Positions 1-6,963 of a DNA stretch of 50,384 nucleotides are shown here, piece after piece. The stretch is from a bacterium 1XD21-70. GTDB lineage: Bacteria > Bacillota > Clostridia > Lachnospirales > Lachnospiraceae. A program made the translations under genes and the position numbers. The notes beneath the pieces are model-generated. The model was not told where the DNA came from, did no database searches, and saw only the letters and a list, made by a program, of their open reading frames with translations. Each line of letters opens with the position of its first letter. Position 1 is the stretch's first letter. Where the stretch lies: assembly GCA_003669055.1 (NCBI GenBank), contig RAYB01000039.1:1-50384 (forward strand). Reading direction: 5' to 3'.

Positions 1-59
1 ATACCATGTTTTACCATTTGATAAAAGTTTTATTTCAACTAACTTTGGAAAGATTCAAA

Positions 60-702
60 AAGTCCTTTACAAAACGTCACTGGGAACACAGGAATGTATT
101 TGCTTATACAATCGAAACTGCCTGTGATAAGAATGGCTGGATTCTTCAAGAAATATGAGTATGTATATGATGAATATTATGATTGTTATATCTGTGCGGG
201 CAATCAGGCGCTGACATATCGTACAACAAACAGGGATGGGCACAGGGAGTATAAAAGTTGCGGGAGAGTCTGTGCCCAATGCCCGTATCTTTCACAGTGT
301 ACAGGGGGCAGGAACCATGTAAAAACCGTAACCCGTCATATATGGGAGCCATATATGGAAATCTGCGAAGAGATCCGTCAGACATTGGGAATGAAGGATT
401 TATATGCGAAGAGAAAAGAAACTATAGAAAGAGTCTTTGGAAGTGCAAAGGAGAATCATGGTTTTCGATATACACAGATGTACGGAAAAGGCCGGATGGA
501 AATGAAGGCTGGGCTTACATTTGCGTGTATGAATTTGAAAAAGTTAGCAAAGATAAAGGCAAAGCGGGGATTGCTGGAGGAAAGAAAACCACACAAAATT
601 TCTATATTGAACGCAATTCATTTGATAAAAGAAAAATGGCTCTGGGATAGTCCCGATTTGGTTCTTGATTTCCCGACACCGGATCATGTATTCTTTCAGT
701 AA
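60..702 (+). pseudogene. IS1182-type transposase remnant (DDE, internally deleted)
   Basis: Two pieces of an IS1182-family transposase lie in different frames. The first (about 60-155) encodes the segment ending in FAYTIETACDKNGW, typical of the DDE core. The second (about 130-702) resumes at GFFKKYEYVYDEYYDCY and continues through the Cys-containing region and the C-terminal RVFGSAKENHGFRYTQ block to a natural stop. The stretch between them, which should carry the central catalytic Asp motif, is missing and the frame changes, so the protein cannot be active. Nothing of the N-terminus is recognisable before base 60. The first methionine available for the second piece (position 94) is not a real start. 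Seen: two-frame homology by motif; inferred: internal deletion after insertion. Confidence 0.8.
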
Positions 703-795
703 CTAACTTTAAACTCATTGGAAGCAGACTCGACTTTGCCAAGATTGAAGCTTCCGGTGGGTTTTTATTTTCGACAAATTTCATTCTTTTAGGTA

Positions 796-824
796 TTTCA
801 TTCTTTTCCTAAATCCCTTATAAT
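796..824 (+). promoter_or_regulatory. Possible promoter of the structured small-ORF transcript
   Basis: A perfect -10 TATAAT lies at 819-824 with a weak -35 (TTTCAT, 796-801) 17 bases upstream. It would start a transcript about 40 bases before the large hairpin at 871-922. The weak -35 keeps confidence low. Confidence 0.4.
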
Positions 825-870
825 ATCCTTACATCAGAGAAAAGCGGGCAGCACTCCCTATTTGGAGAAT

Positions 871-922
871 GCGCACCTTCGGGACGGACTTAAGTCAGCT
901 TAGGTTCGTGCCGCAGGTGTGC
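871..922 (+). ncRNA. Structured leader hairpin before a small ORF
   Basis: A 52-base segment can fold into one long hairpin. The outer stem is 871-878 (GCGCACCT) with 915-922 (AGGTGTGC). The inner stem is 885-894 (CGGACTTAAG) with 899-908 (CTTAGGTTCG), using G-U pairs, around a 4-base loop TCAG. The intervening bases also pair partly. It lies just before the ribosome binding site of the 64-codon ORF, which suggests a 5' UTR element or part of a small RNA. I do not recognise it as a named riboswitch class. Confidence 0.5.
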
Positions 923-950
923 AAACACCAGAGAAAGGAGGATGTGGTCT

Positions 951-1145
951 ATGTTCTTCTTAGAAGTCCTGAGCCGTGTTGAGAGTATCTTTGCAGGCAT
1001 TGTGGGCGGCCTTAACGGGCTGGTCTCATTAGTCCAGAAGTGTAAACCTTACATAAAGCGGGATAAGGCAGAGACAGAAAAAGACCCATCAGCTTGCTTG
1101 GCGGCTCCTGATGGGTCGAGAGATGATTGCACAAGCAATCATTAA
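951..1145 (+). CDS. Small amphipathic protein of unknown function (64 aa)
   Basis: The ribosome binding site AAAGGAGG (934-941) directly abuts an ATG at 942 but is spaced 9 bases from the ATG at 951, so 951 is the preferred start. The first 30 residues are hydrophobic to amphipathic (FFLEVLSRVESIFAGIVGGL), followed by a basic Cys-containing segment and a polar tail. Part of the tail is encoded by a perfect inverted repeat (1083-1117), so the C-terminus may be incidental to an RNA structure. The gene sits between a dead transposase and other remnants, behind a long hairpin and before a terminator-like stem. Size, amphipathic helix and structured RNA resemble type I toxin or small membrane-peptide loci, but I recognise no family; function is unknown. 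Confidence 0.5.
   Translation: MFFLEVLSRVESIFAGIVGGLNGLVSLVQKCKPYIKRDKAETEKDPSACLAAPDGSRDDCTSNH
1083..1140 (+). repeat. Two hairpins inside the 3' end of the small ORF
   Basis: A perfect 10-bp stem pairs 1083-1092 (GACCCATCAG) with 1108-1117 (CTGATGGGTC) around a 15-base loop. A second perfect 6-bp stem pairs 1125-1130 (GATTGC) with 1135-1140 (GCAATC) around ACAA. Both fall in the coding tail of the 64-codon ORF. Confidence 0.6.
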
Positions 1146-1153
1146 TCACCAAC

Positions 1154-1181
1154 GGGCGGCAGTTATGATCAGCCCCTTTTT
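1154..1181 (+). terminator. Probable intrinsic terminator of the small-ORF transcript
   Basis: A short GGGC (1154-1157) / GCCC (1172-1175) stem is followed by CTTTTTATT. The stem is weak, but position directly after the ORF and the T-run support termination here. Confidence 0.45.
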
Positions 1182-1230
1182 ATTACAATTCCATAGTAGC
1201 ATTTTGTCAGGATGAAGTCAACAAGAAATT

Positions 1231-1743
1231 TCATTCTGGTTTTTGTACATTTTTGAATAGTGTTGCCCTGGTATCCAGAATCCTTTTTTCAGCAATCCCA
1301 AAATACTCCGGGTTTATCTCATATCCCAGGTAGGCTCTCCCAAGCTCCAGACAGGCCGCCGCCGTGGTGCCGGAACCTAAAAACGGATCAAGAACCAGGT
1401 CACCGGGCCGGGAACTGTTTTCAATCAGATTCTTTATGATATTCAAAGGTTTTATGGTAGGGTGCGGATAATCCTTTTTATCATAGATATTGATAGGCTG
1501 GAAGTATACGGTTTTTGCCTTCTCATAGGAATCCGGCTGACAATAGCCGCCCTTGCGGAAACAGACAAGGTAGACCCTTTTCCGGATCTGGGCCACTCCA
1601 TAGTCAGAAGCTGCCAGGACCTTATAATGGACGTCATAGCCTAAGCCGTCCAAGGTTTCAGTAATCACCCGGAAGGTTCTTCCGCCGTCATGGAGGATTA
1701 AGTGAGCCACGTTTTCCAGAAACAGCGCTTTCGTCTTCAGCTT
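1231..1743 (-). pseudogene. Chimeric remnant: C5-cytosine MTase fused to an N4/N6 DNA MTase
   Basis: Read on the minus strand, the open frame starts mid-gene at the C5-cytosine methyltransferase motif IV (ENVAH) and continues to a motif VIII-like AQIRKRVYLV. After a short junction it changes family: HPTIKP and DPFLGSGTTAAACLELGR are the substrate-side and SAM-binding motifs of an adenine-N6/cytosine-N4 methyltransferase, followed by a normal-looking C-terminus. The cytosine enzyme lacks its PCQ catalytic motif and target-recognition domain, and the second enzyme lacks its N-terminal part. A stop codon and the IS110 remnant sit immediately upstream, so there is no proper start. This looks like the scar of a deletion joining two methyltransferase genes, probably from a former restriction-modification or phage module. 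It is not expected to be functional. Confidence 0.75.
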
Positions 1744-2150
1744 CTATTTTTGTAATGTTCCCGGCTGGGACCTCGTGGAAGTTGGAAAAGTAAGTTTCCC
1801 TTGCCCTTCTGCTTTTATCGGAAGGCTGCCATTCAAAAGCCCAGCACGTAACAGGGTGGAAATCCATTCAGAATCCCGCATGTCTGTTTTCTTGCCAGGG
1901 ACATTCTTCATATGGCGTGCGTTTACAACCAGCAAGGTAATATCACCGCCAAATGCTTCTTCCAGTATTTCGTAAATAGGCATCCAGTAAATACCTGTGC
2001 TTTCCATAGCGACATGATGGCAGTTTTGAGAAACGATCCAGTCCGGTAAAGCAATCATATCCGGGATAAATGTGGTAAACTCCCGGATTTCAGAGTTTGT
2101 CGGCTTACCCAAAGGATCAGTCAGGATACAGGCAACAATTTTATCCTTTA
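1744..2150 (-). pseudogene. IS110-family transposase remnant
   Basis: The minus-strand frame contains the IS110 DEDD-transposase blocks HHVAMESTGIYWMPIYEILEE and KKTDMRDSEWISTLLRAGLL. The N-terminal RuvC-like motif with the first catalytic Asp (normally GIDxHK) is absent: similarity begins at about KDKIVACILTDPLGK. The frame continues upstream only through the antisense of an unrelated permease tail. The C-terminal half, including the catalytic Ser domain, is gone, ending in a stop at 1744-1746. The fragment is truncated at both ends, so it is immobile. Confidence 0.8.
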
Positions 2151-2293
2151 TGATGGCTGTCACAACGCTGAGCCTGCCGTCTTTGATTATGCTTCGCAAG
2201 GCCGTGAAGCCGAAGCTGATGGCACTGTTTATTGGTATTTGCACTATCTTTGTGGGCTATCTGTTCAATGTGTTCCAATTTTTTCTGATATAA
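2144..2293 (+). pseudogene. C-terminal fragment of an ArsP-type permease
   Basis: From about 2144 the plus-strand frame reads SFMMAVTTLSLPSLIMLRK and then a final hydrophobic helix ending GYLFNVFQFFLI before a stop. This matches the last two membrane segments of the ArsP/DUF318 permease family (putative organoarsenical or metal-linked exporters). All upstream membrane segments are missing, replaced by the IS110 remnant. Its position directly before a small CxxC thioredoxin-like gene is the normal partner order for this permease family, which supports the call. Confidence 0.65.
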
Positions 2294-2313
2294 TTTTTTA
2301 GGAGGAATCGATT

Positions 2314-2630
2314 ATGGGGTTGTTTAACAAAAAGAAAGAAGAAACAAAATCTTGCTGCTGTGGAGAACTGTACCCCAGAAACAATGGCGCAAACAGAATC
2401 GACAAAGTCTGAATCAGGCGTGAAGGTGCTGGGCAGTGGTTGCTCTAAATGCAACGCTTTAGAGGATTCTGTTCGCGCCGCCCTTACAGAGTTAGGAATG
2501 GGCACGGCTATTGACCATGTGACAGACTTCACACAGATTGCCGCCTACGGGATCATGACTCCCCCGGCGCTGGTGGTGGATGGAAAAGTAGTACTTATGG
2601 CAAAGTGCTCAAAAAGGATGAGGCAAAAAC
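2314..2630 (+). pseudogene. Thioredoxin-like redox-active disulfide protein, frameshifted twice
   Basis: A good ribosome binding site (AGGAGG) precedes ATG 2314, which opens MGLFNKKKEETKSCCC. The frame then fails around 2360 and the homologous protein continues in another frame: NCTPETMAQTES, then VKVLGSGCSKCNALED (the CxxC redox motif), then the cis-Pro strand MTPPALVVDGKVV. Near 2595-2600 the frame shifts again: the expected YGKVLKKDEAKT is encoded one frame over. Small proteins of this family accompany ArsP-type permeases, whose tail lies just upstream. Two frameshifts plus loss of the end make it a pseudogene. A sequencing error is possible for one shift but unlikely for both beside a truncated permease. 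Confidence 0.7.
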
Positions 2631-2674
2631 AGTATCCTATGGAAATTCTTATATTGTTGAGATCTTGGATCTGC

Positions 2675-2840
2675 CTAGTGTCTTGACCGCATTATATTCA
2701 GTCAAACCTCCTTGCCTATTTGCTCACCTGCTGCGTTGGATTTTCTAGCCGTAGCCACCGCTGCGCCGTCGAAAATCCGCCTTGCAGATGAACAAATATC
2801 CTGCGGATTTTCGCCAGATATAATGTGGTCAAGACACTAG
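2675..2840. mobile_element. 166-bp MITE-like element with terminal and internal inverted repeats
   Basis: The outer arms 2675-2696 (CTAGTGTCTTGACCGCATTA...) and 2819-2840 are inverted copies over 22 bases with one mismatch. Inside, 2717-2745 and 2771-2798 form a second imperfect inverted repeat of about 28 bases, each with a TATTTG...GATTTTC pattern. There is no coding capacity. The structure is that of a non-autonomous miniature inverted-repeat element able to fold into a long hairpin. A target-site duplication is not obvious; the arms start and end in CTAG. Confidence 0.7.
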
Positions 2841-2940
2841 TCTATATAGCACTAATCCTAAAAATGCGAGATTTTATCTTGGAATTGGGAAGGGATTTAT
2901 CCCCTCCCCTCAAAACAATCCCCCTCATCCACAGATTAGA

Positions 2941-2969
2941 TTGAATTTTGGCTCTATAATGTGTATAAT
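2941..2969 (+). promoter_or_regulatory. Promoter of the DUF6062 gene
   Basis: -35 TTGAAT (2941-2946), 17-base spacer and a perfect -10 TATAAT (2964-2969). Transcription would start near 2976, which rules out the upstream in-frame GTG at 2961 and supports ATG 3009 as the start of the next gene. Confidence 0.75.
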
Positions 2970-3008
2970 GGTAGGGACAAAGAGGCAGCCAAAAAGATAG
3001 GAAAAGCG

Positions 3009-3782
3009 ATGAAGGAGAAATTGTACACGATTGAACTGACGGATGCGTGCAAATCCGGGGATGAGTGCCTGTTTTGCTGGCTGGAGAGGAAGCTGGAGCA
3101 GGAGAACCTGGAATTTGTCCTTGGATCCTCTTATATGGAGGATGATATCCGGGGGGAGACCAGCCGGAAGGGGTTTTGCAGGCACCATACAAAGATGATG
3201 TATGATTATGGCAACAGCCTGGGGAATGCATGGATCTTCAAATCGCGGCTGGAGCATATGAGGGAAGAACTGAAAAAGCAGATGGCACATTATGTCCCGG
3301 GGAAAAGCGCCGGTTTTTTGGGGCGTTTCAGGAAAACGGGCCAGGCAGGGGAGGGCAGGGGCTCTTTCCCGGCAAAGGAATGGCTCCGGTCGGAGGAGAG
3401 CCATTGCTATATCTGCGGGCGCATGGAGGAGATCTATGGGAGGATGCTGGATACGTTTGTCTATATGCTGCGCAATGACCCGGGGTTTTGTGAACTGCTG
3501 ATGGGGTCTAAAGGGTTCTGCCTGCGCCATTTTGCAGATGTCCTGGCGGCCTGTGAGGAAAAGTTAAAGCCGGAGGAGAAGCAGCATTGGATCCCGAAGC
3601 TGGGGGAACTGATGGCCGCGAATTTGGATCGGGTGCAGGAGGATATCGACTGGCTGATTGAGAAATATGATTACCGGAATAAGGACGCCGATTGGAAACA
3701 GTCGAAGGATGCCGTGCAGCGGGTGATGCAGAAGACGGCGGGCATTTATCCGGCGGATCCGGTATTCCGGTGCCGGAAATAA
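3009..3782 (+). CDS. DUF6062 family Cys/His-rich protein
   Basis: A 257-residue soluble protein of unknown function. It has two similar halves, each with a Cys-x2-Cys knuckle and a Gly-Phe-Cys-x-x-His motif: ECLFC (C20, C23) with GFCRHH (C57-H60), and CYICG (C133, C136) with GFCLRH (C171-H174). The spacing suggests two metal- or cluster-binding sites, an inference from residue pattern only. It contains no transmembrane segment or signal peptide. ATG 3009 is chosen because the in-frame GTG 2961 lies within the promoter. It has its own promoter and is followed 72 bases later by rubrerythrin, which may hint at redox or metal physiology. The family is common in clostridia. Confidence 0.75.
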   Translation: MKEKLYTIELTDACKSGDECLFCWLERKLEQENLEFVLGSSYMEDDIRGETSRKGFCRHHTKMMYDYGNSLGNAWIFKSRLEHMREELKKQMAHYVPGKSAGFLGRFRKTGQAGEGRGSFPAKEWLRSEESHCYICGRMEEIYGRMLDTFVYMLRNDPGFCELLMGSKGFCLRHFADVLAACEEKLKPEEKQHWIPKLGELMAANLDRVQEDIDWLIEKYDYRNKDADWKQSKDAVQRVMQKTAGIYPADPVFRCRK

Positions 3783-3854
3783 AGGCTTGCCTGGTATATT
3801 TTTGGGAAGGGAAGAGATAATAATGGAAAATCTGATAAGAGAAGGAGATTTTCC

Positions 3855-4448
3855 ATGATTGACTTTAAGAACAGTGAGACAGCAAAAAACCTGATCCGTG
3901 CATTTGCCGGGGAGAGCCAGGCCAGGAACCGCTATACCTTGGCAGCAGAGAAAGCAAAGAAGCAGGGCCTGCCGGTGATTGAGTCGGTGTTTCTGTTTAC
4001 CGCCGGGCAGGAACTGGCGCATGCGGATATTTTTTATGATTACCTGAAAGAATTAAAGGGGCAGAATATCCGGGTGGACGGAGCCTATCCGGTTGACCAG
4101 TATGACAGCTGCTTAGACCTTCTAAAGGCGGCACGGCACAATGAATATGAGGAGTTCCAGGATGTATACCAGAGTTTTGGGAATATTGCCAGGGAGGAAG
4201 GCTTTGAACAGATCGCAGGGGCATTTTTTAAGGTTGCGGAGATTGAAAAGCTGCATGGTGACCGTTTCCAGCTGTTTGCAGATTACCTGGAAAAAAACCA
4301 GCTGTTTGTGTCTGAGGTGGAGACCGGCTGGATGTGCTTAAACTGCGGGTTTGTGTTCCGTGGAAACCAGGTGCCGGGTTCGTGCCCGGTATGCCGCCAT
4401 GAACAGGGTTATTTTATCCGCCTGGAGTTGGCGCCCTATATCCAGTAA
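3855..4448 (+). CDS. rbr: Rubrerythrin
   Basis: A 197-residue non-haem iron peroxidase that reduces hydrogen peroxide in the cytosol of anaerobes. The N-terminal four-helix ferritin-like domain carries the diiron Glu ligands (AFAGESQARNRY near residue 17, and the QELAHADIFYDYL and EIEKLHGDRF helices). The C-terminal rubredoxin domain binds one Fe through C161, C164, C177 and C180 (CLNCG ... CPVC). Length and domain order are standard. GAAGGAG lies 8-10 bases before ATG 3855. It is probably a short transcription unit; no promoter could be assigned with confidence. Confidence 0.95.
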   Translation: MIDFKNSETAKNLIRAFAGESQARNRYTLAAEKAKKQGLPVIESVFLFTAGQELAHADIFYDYLKELKGQNIRVDGAYPVDQYDSCLDLLKAARHNEYEEFQDVYQSFGNIAREEGFEQIAGAFFKVAEIEKLHGDRFQLFADYLEKNQLFVSEVETGWMCLNCGFVFRGNQVPGSCPVCRHEQGYFIRLELAPYIQ

Positions 4449-4546
4449 CAAAGGGGCGGGATGGGGGGATGGCAGGCCGTGGCAGCATGGCCTGCCAAAA
4501 GGATTGTGCCAAGCTTGGCCAGAACAAGGAAAGGATGAAGATACAT

Positions 4547-5209
4547 ATGGAAAATAAAAAGGTTGCAGGGGTTATATTTGACCAGGACGGGCTTCTGTTT
4601 GACACAGAACGCGTTTCGGCGGTTGCGTGGGGGATTGCAGGGGATGAACTGGGGTTCCATGTGGAGGAGCCTTTCCTTTGCACGATCCGCGGCGCCAATT
4701 TCCGGGATGCGGTTAAAAAACTCCGTGAGACATATGGGGACGGGTTTGATTTTTTTAGGCTGAGGGAACGGAAGCAGGAGATCTTCATAAAGATTCTGCG
4801 GGAGCAGGAGATACCGGTAAAACCAGGGGTACGGGAATTGCTGGCTTACCTGCAAAACCAGGGCTATGGGATTGCCCTGGCGACAGCCAGCCCCCGTGAA
4901 TATACGGTTGAGAATTTGCGCCTGGCCGGGATTGAGCGGTATTTCCAGCACTTGGTGACGGGTGACATGGTGAAGGAGGCAAAGCCGAACCCGGAGATTT
5001 TTTTTAAGGCGGCTAAGCTTTTGGGGGTGGAGCCAGGGAATTGCCTGGTGCTGGAAGACAGCTTAAACGGAGTGGAAGCAGGGCTTCGGGGAGGCTTTGT
5101 CACGGTGATGGTTCCGGACCTGACGCAGCCGGGAGAAAATTTGCGGCAGCGCGTGAACCGGGTATGCCCTTCGCTGCTGGAGGTAAAGGACTGGCTGATG
5201 GAGGCATGA
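4547..5209 (+). CDS. HAD-superfamily phosphatase, beta-phosphoglucomutase-like
   Basis: A 220-residue subfamily-IA HAD hydrolase. Motif I is DQDG with nucleophile D12 and acid/base D14, motif II is ATASP, motif III has the Lys of AKPNPEIFF, and motif IV is LVLEDSLNGVEAG. A helical cap lies between motifs I and II (about residues 20-85). Such enzymes dephosphorylate or isomerise small sugar phosphates; the substrate cannot be told from sequence. ATG 4547 places GGAAAGGA about 11 bases upstream; ATG 4535 is possible but its ribosome site is too close. It ends 3 bases before the metallophosphoesterase, so the two are probably cotranscribed. Confidence 0.85.
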   Translation: MENKKVAGVIFDQDGLLFDTERVSAVAWGIAGDELGFHVEEPFLCTIRGANFRDAVKKLRETYGDGFDFFRLRERKQEIFIKILREQEIPVKPGVRELLAYLQNQGYGIALATASPREYTVENLRLAGIERYFQHLVTGDMVKEAKPNPEIFFKAAKLLGVEPGNCLVLEDSLNGVEAGLRGGFVTVMVPDLTQPGENLRQRVNRVCPSLLEVKDWLMEA

Positions 5210-5212
5210 TAG

Positions 5213-6130
5213 GTGAAGAGACGGATATGGGCGCTCCCGGCACTGGCAGCGCTGGCGGCAGGCGGGGTTTGGCGCTCTGAGTATGAACGGGACCATTTTG
5301 TGGTGGAGGAGGCCGTGGTGAAGTCTCCTAAGATAAAGCGGGAGAGGACGCTGGTCTTCCTCACGGATTTGCATGATAAGGAATTCGGGGAAGGGAACAG
5401 GCGGCTCTTGGGGGCAGTCCGGCAGGCAGGCCCGGATTTGATTTTAATCGGCGGGGATACCATGGTGGTAAAGCCGGGGCGTGCCGCCTTAAAAGCCACG
5501 CAGCGCTTGCTGAAGGGGCTTGCAGGGATCTGCCCGGTCTGTTATGGGAACGGGAACCATGAGCAGCGTTTAAGGGAGCAGCAGGAGACATACGGGGATC
5601 TGTACCGGCAATTCCTGGAATTGCTTAAGCGTAACGGGGCGGAGTATTTGTCCGACTCTTCTTTTGATTTTGGAGAAGACATCCGGGTCAGCGGCCTGGA
5701 CATCGATGAAGTGTACTACCACAACCGGGTTTCCCGGAAGATGGGGGCAGAATATATCAGACGGCACTTAGGAGAGGCGGCAGAGGGCAGGTTCCAGATC
5801 CTGCTGGCACATTCCCCGCTGTTTGCGGACGCTTACGGGAGTTGGGGGGCAGATTTGACCCTGGCAGGGCATTTTCACGGGGGAACGGTCCGGATCCCCG
5901 TGCTGGGCGGGGTAATGACGCCCCAATACCAGTTTTTCCTCCCATGCTGCGGCGGGACGTTTGAAAAAAACGGCCGCTTCCTGGTTGCCGGGCGCGGCCT
6001 GGGAACCCATTCGGTGAATATCCGGCTGGGCAATAAGCCGCAGGTAGTGGTGGTGAGGCTTTTGCCGGAGGACGGAAAAAAGAAGGCAGCTGCCGGGAGA
6101 AAACGTATGAGGAAGGGACAGGATGGATAA
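5213..6130 (+). CDS. Membrane-anchored metallophosphoesterase (calcineurin-like, YkuE/YaeI type)
   Basis: 305 residues. An N-terminal hydrophobic segment (residues 6-20) probably anchors or exports it. The dinuclear metal site of the calcineurin-like fold is complete: DLH (D52, H54), GGD (D82), GNHE (N115, H116), a LAHSP His and GHFHGG. Relatives of this layout act on phospholipid head groups or other phosphoesters at the membrane; the substrate here is unknown. The start is GTG 5213, directly after the HAD stop, with GGAGG 9 bases before it. The tail is Lys/Arg-rich. The next gene, scpA, follows after 32 bases. Confidence 0.85.
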   Translation: MKRRIWALPALAALAAGGVWRSEYERDHFVVEEAVVKSPKIKRERTLVFLTDLHDKEFGEGNRRLLGAVRQAGPDLILIGGDTMVVKPGRAALKATQRLLKGLAGICPVCYGNGNHEQRLREQQETYGDLYRQFLELLKRNGAEYLSDSSFDFGEDIRVSGLDIDEVYYHNRVSRKMGAEYIRRHLGEAAEGRFQILLAHSPLFADAYGSWGADLTLAGHFHGGTVRIPVLGGVMTPQYQFFLPCCGGTFEKNGRFLVAGRGLGTHSVNIRLGNKPQVVVVRLLPEDGKKKAAAGRKRMRKGQDG

Positions 6131-6162
6131 CGCGACAGAAACGGTCAGGGGATGGAGAAAAT

Positions 6163-6963
6163 ATGGCAATTTCTTATAAGCTGGAGAAATTTGAAGGGCC
6201 GCTGGATCTGCTCCTGCATCTGATAGACAAAAATAAGGTAGATATCTATGATATCCCGATTGCGGAGATTACCCGGCAGTATCTGGACTATGTCAGCCAG
6301 ATGGAGCGGGAGGACTTAAACATTGTCAGTGACTTTTTGGTTATGGCGGCAACCTTGCTGGATATCAAATCGCGGATGCTGCTGCCAAGGGAGGTAAACG
6401 AGGAGGGGGAGGAGGAAGACCCCAGGGCAGAACTGGTTGCCCGGCTGCTGGAATACAAGCGCTATAAAATGATGGCCCTCGAACTTTCGGATATGGAGGA
6501 GAATGCACAGGGGATTTTGTTCAAGCTGCCGACAGTGCCCAAGGAGGTGGCCAAATATGAGCCGCCGGTAGATCTGGATGAATTGTTGGACGGGCTGACA
6601 CTGGCAAAGCTCCAGAGGATATTTAACCAGGTGGTGAAGCGGCAGCAGGATAAGGTGGACCCGATCCGCAGCAGCTTTGGCACGATAAAGAAAGAGCCGG
6701 TCAGCCTGGAAGCCCGGATATTGGGTGTGCTGCAGTTTGCCCGGCAGCACCGCCGTTTCAGTTTCCGCCAGATGCTAATGCACCAGGGGGATAAGCTGGA
6801 GGTAGTAGTGACATTCCTGGCTATTTTGGAACTGATGAAGATCGGGAAGATCCATCTGGCCCAGGAGCACACCTTTGACGATATGGAAATTGAGATCCTG
6901 GAGACGGATGGTGAGGACACGGATTTGGAACTGGATCTGGATTTGGAAGGCCTGGACGGGTGA
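6163..6963 (+). CDS. scpA: Segregation and condensation protein A (kleisin)
   Basis: 266-residue kleisin subunit of the SMC-ScpA-ScpB condensin that compacts and segregates the chromosome. The N-terminal signature LEKFEGPLDLLLHLIDKNK is intact, the middle is acidic and variable, and the C-terminal winged-helix that binds the SMC head begins near residue 180. The last 25 residues are almost purely Asp/Glu/Leu. It overlaps scpB by 4 bases, the usual translational coupling. The SMC gene is not in this window. Confidence 0.95.
   Translation: MAISYKLEKFEGPLDLLLHLIDKNKVDIYDIPIAEITRQYLDYVSQMEREDLNIVSDFLVMAATLLDIKSRMLLPREVNEEGEEEDPRAELVARLLEYKRYKMMALELSDMEENAQGILFKLPTVPKEVAKYEPPVDLDELLDGLTLAKLQRIFNQVVKRQQDKVDPIRSSFGTIKKEPVSLEARILGVLQFARQHRRFSFRQMLMHQGDKLEVVVTFLAILELMKIGKIHLAQEHTFDDMEIEILETDGEDTDLELDLDLEGLDG

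Noticed and set aside
1744-2244. 166-codon ORF as an intact IS110 transposase
   Set aside because: It lacks the first catalytic Asp motif and the C-terminal domain, and its first 30 residues are antisense to the permease tail.
2961-3008. GTG-initiated 16-residue extension of the DUF6062 protein
   Set aside because: The GTG precedes the -10 element of the gene's promoter and so cannot be in the transcript.
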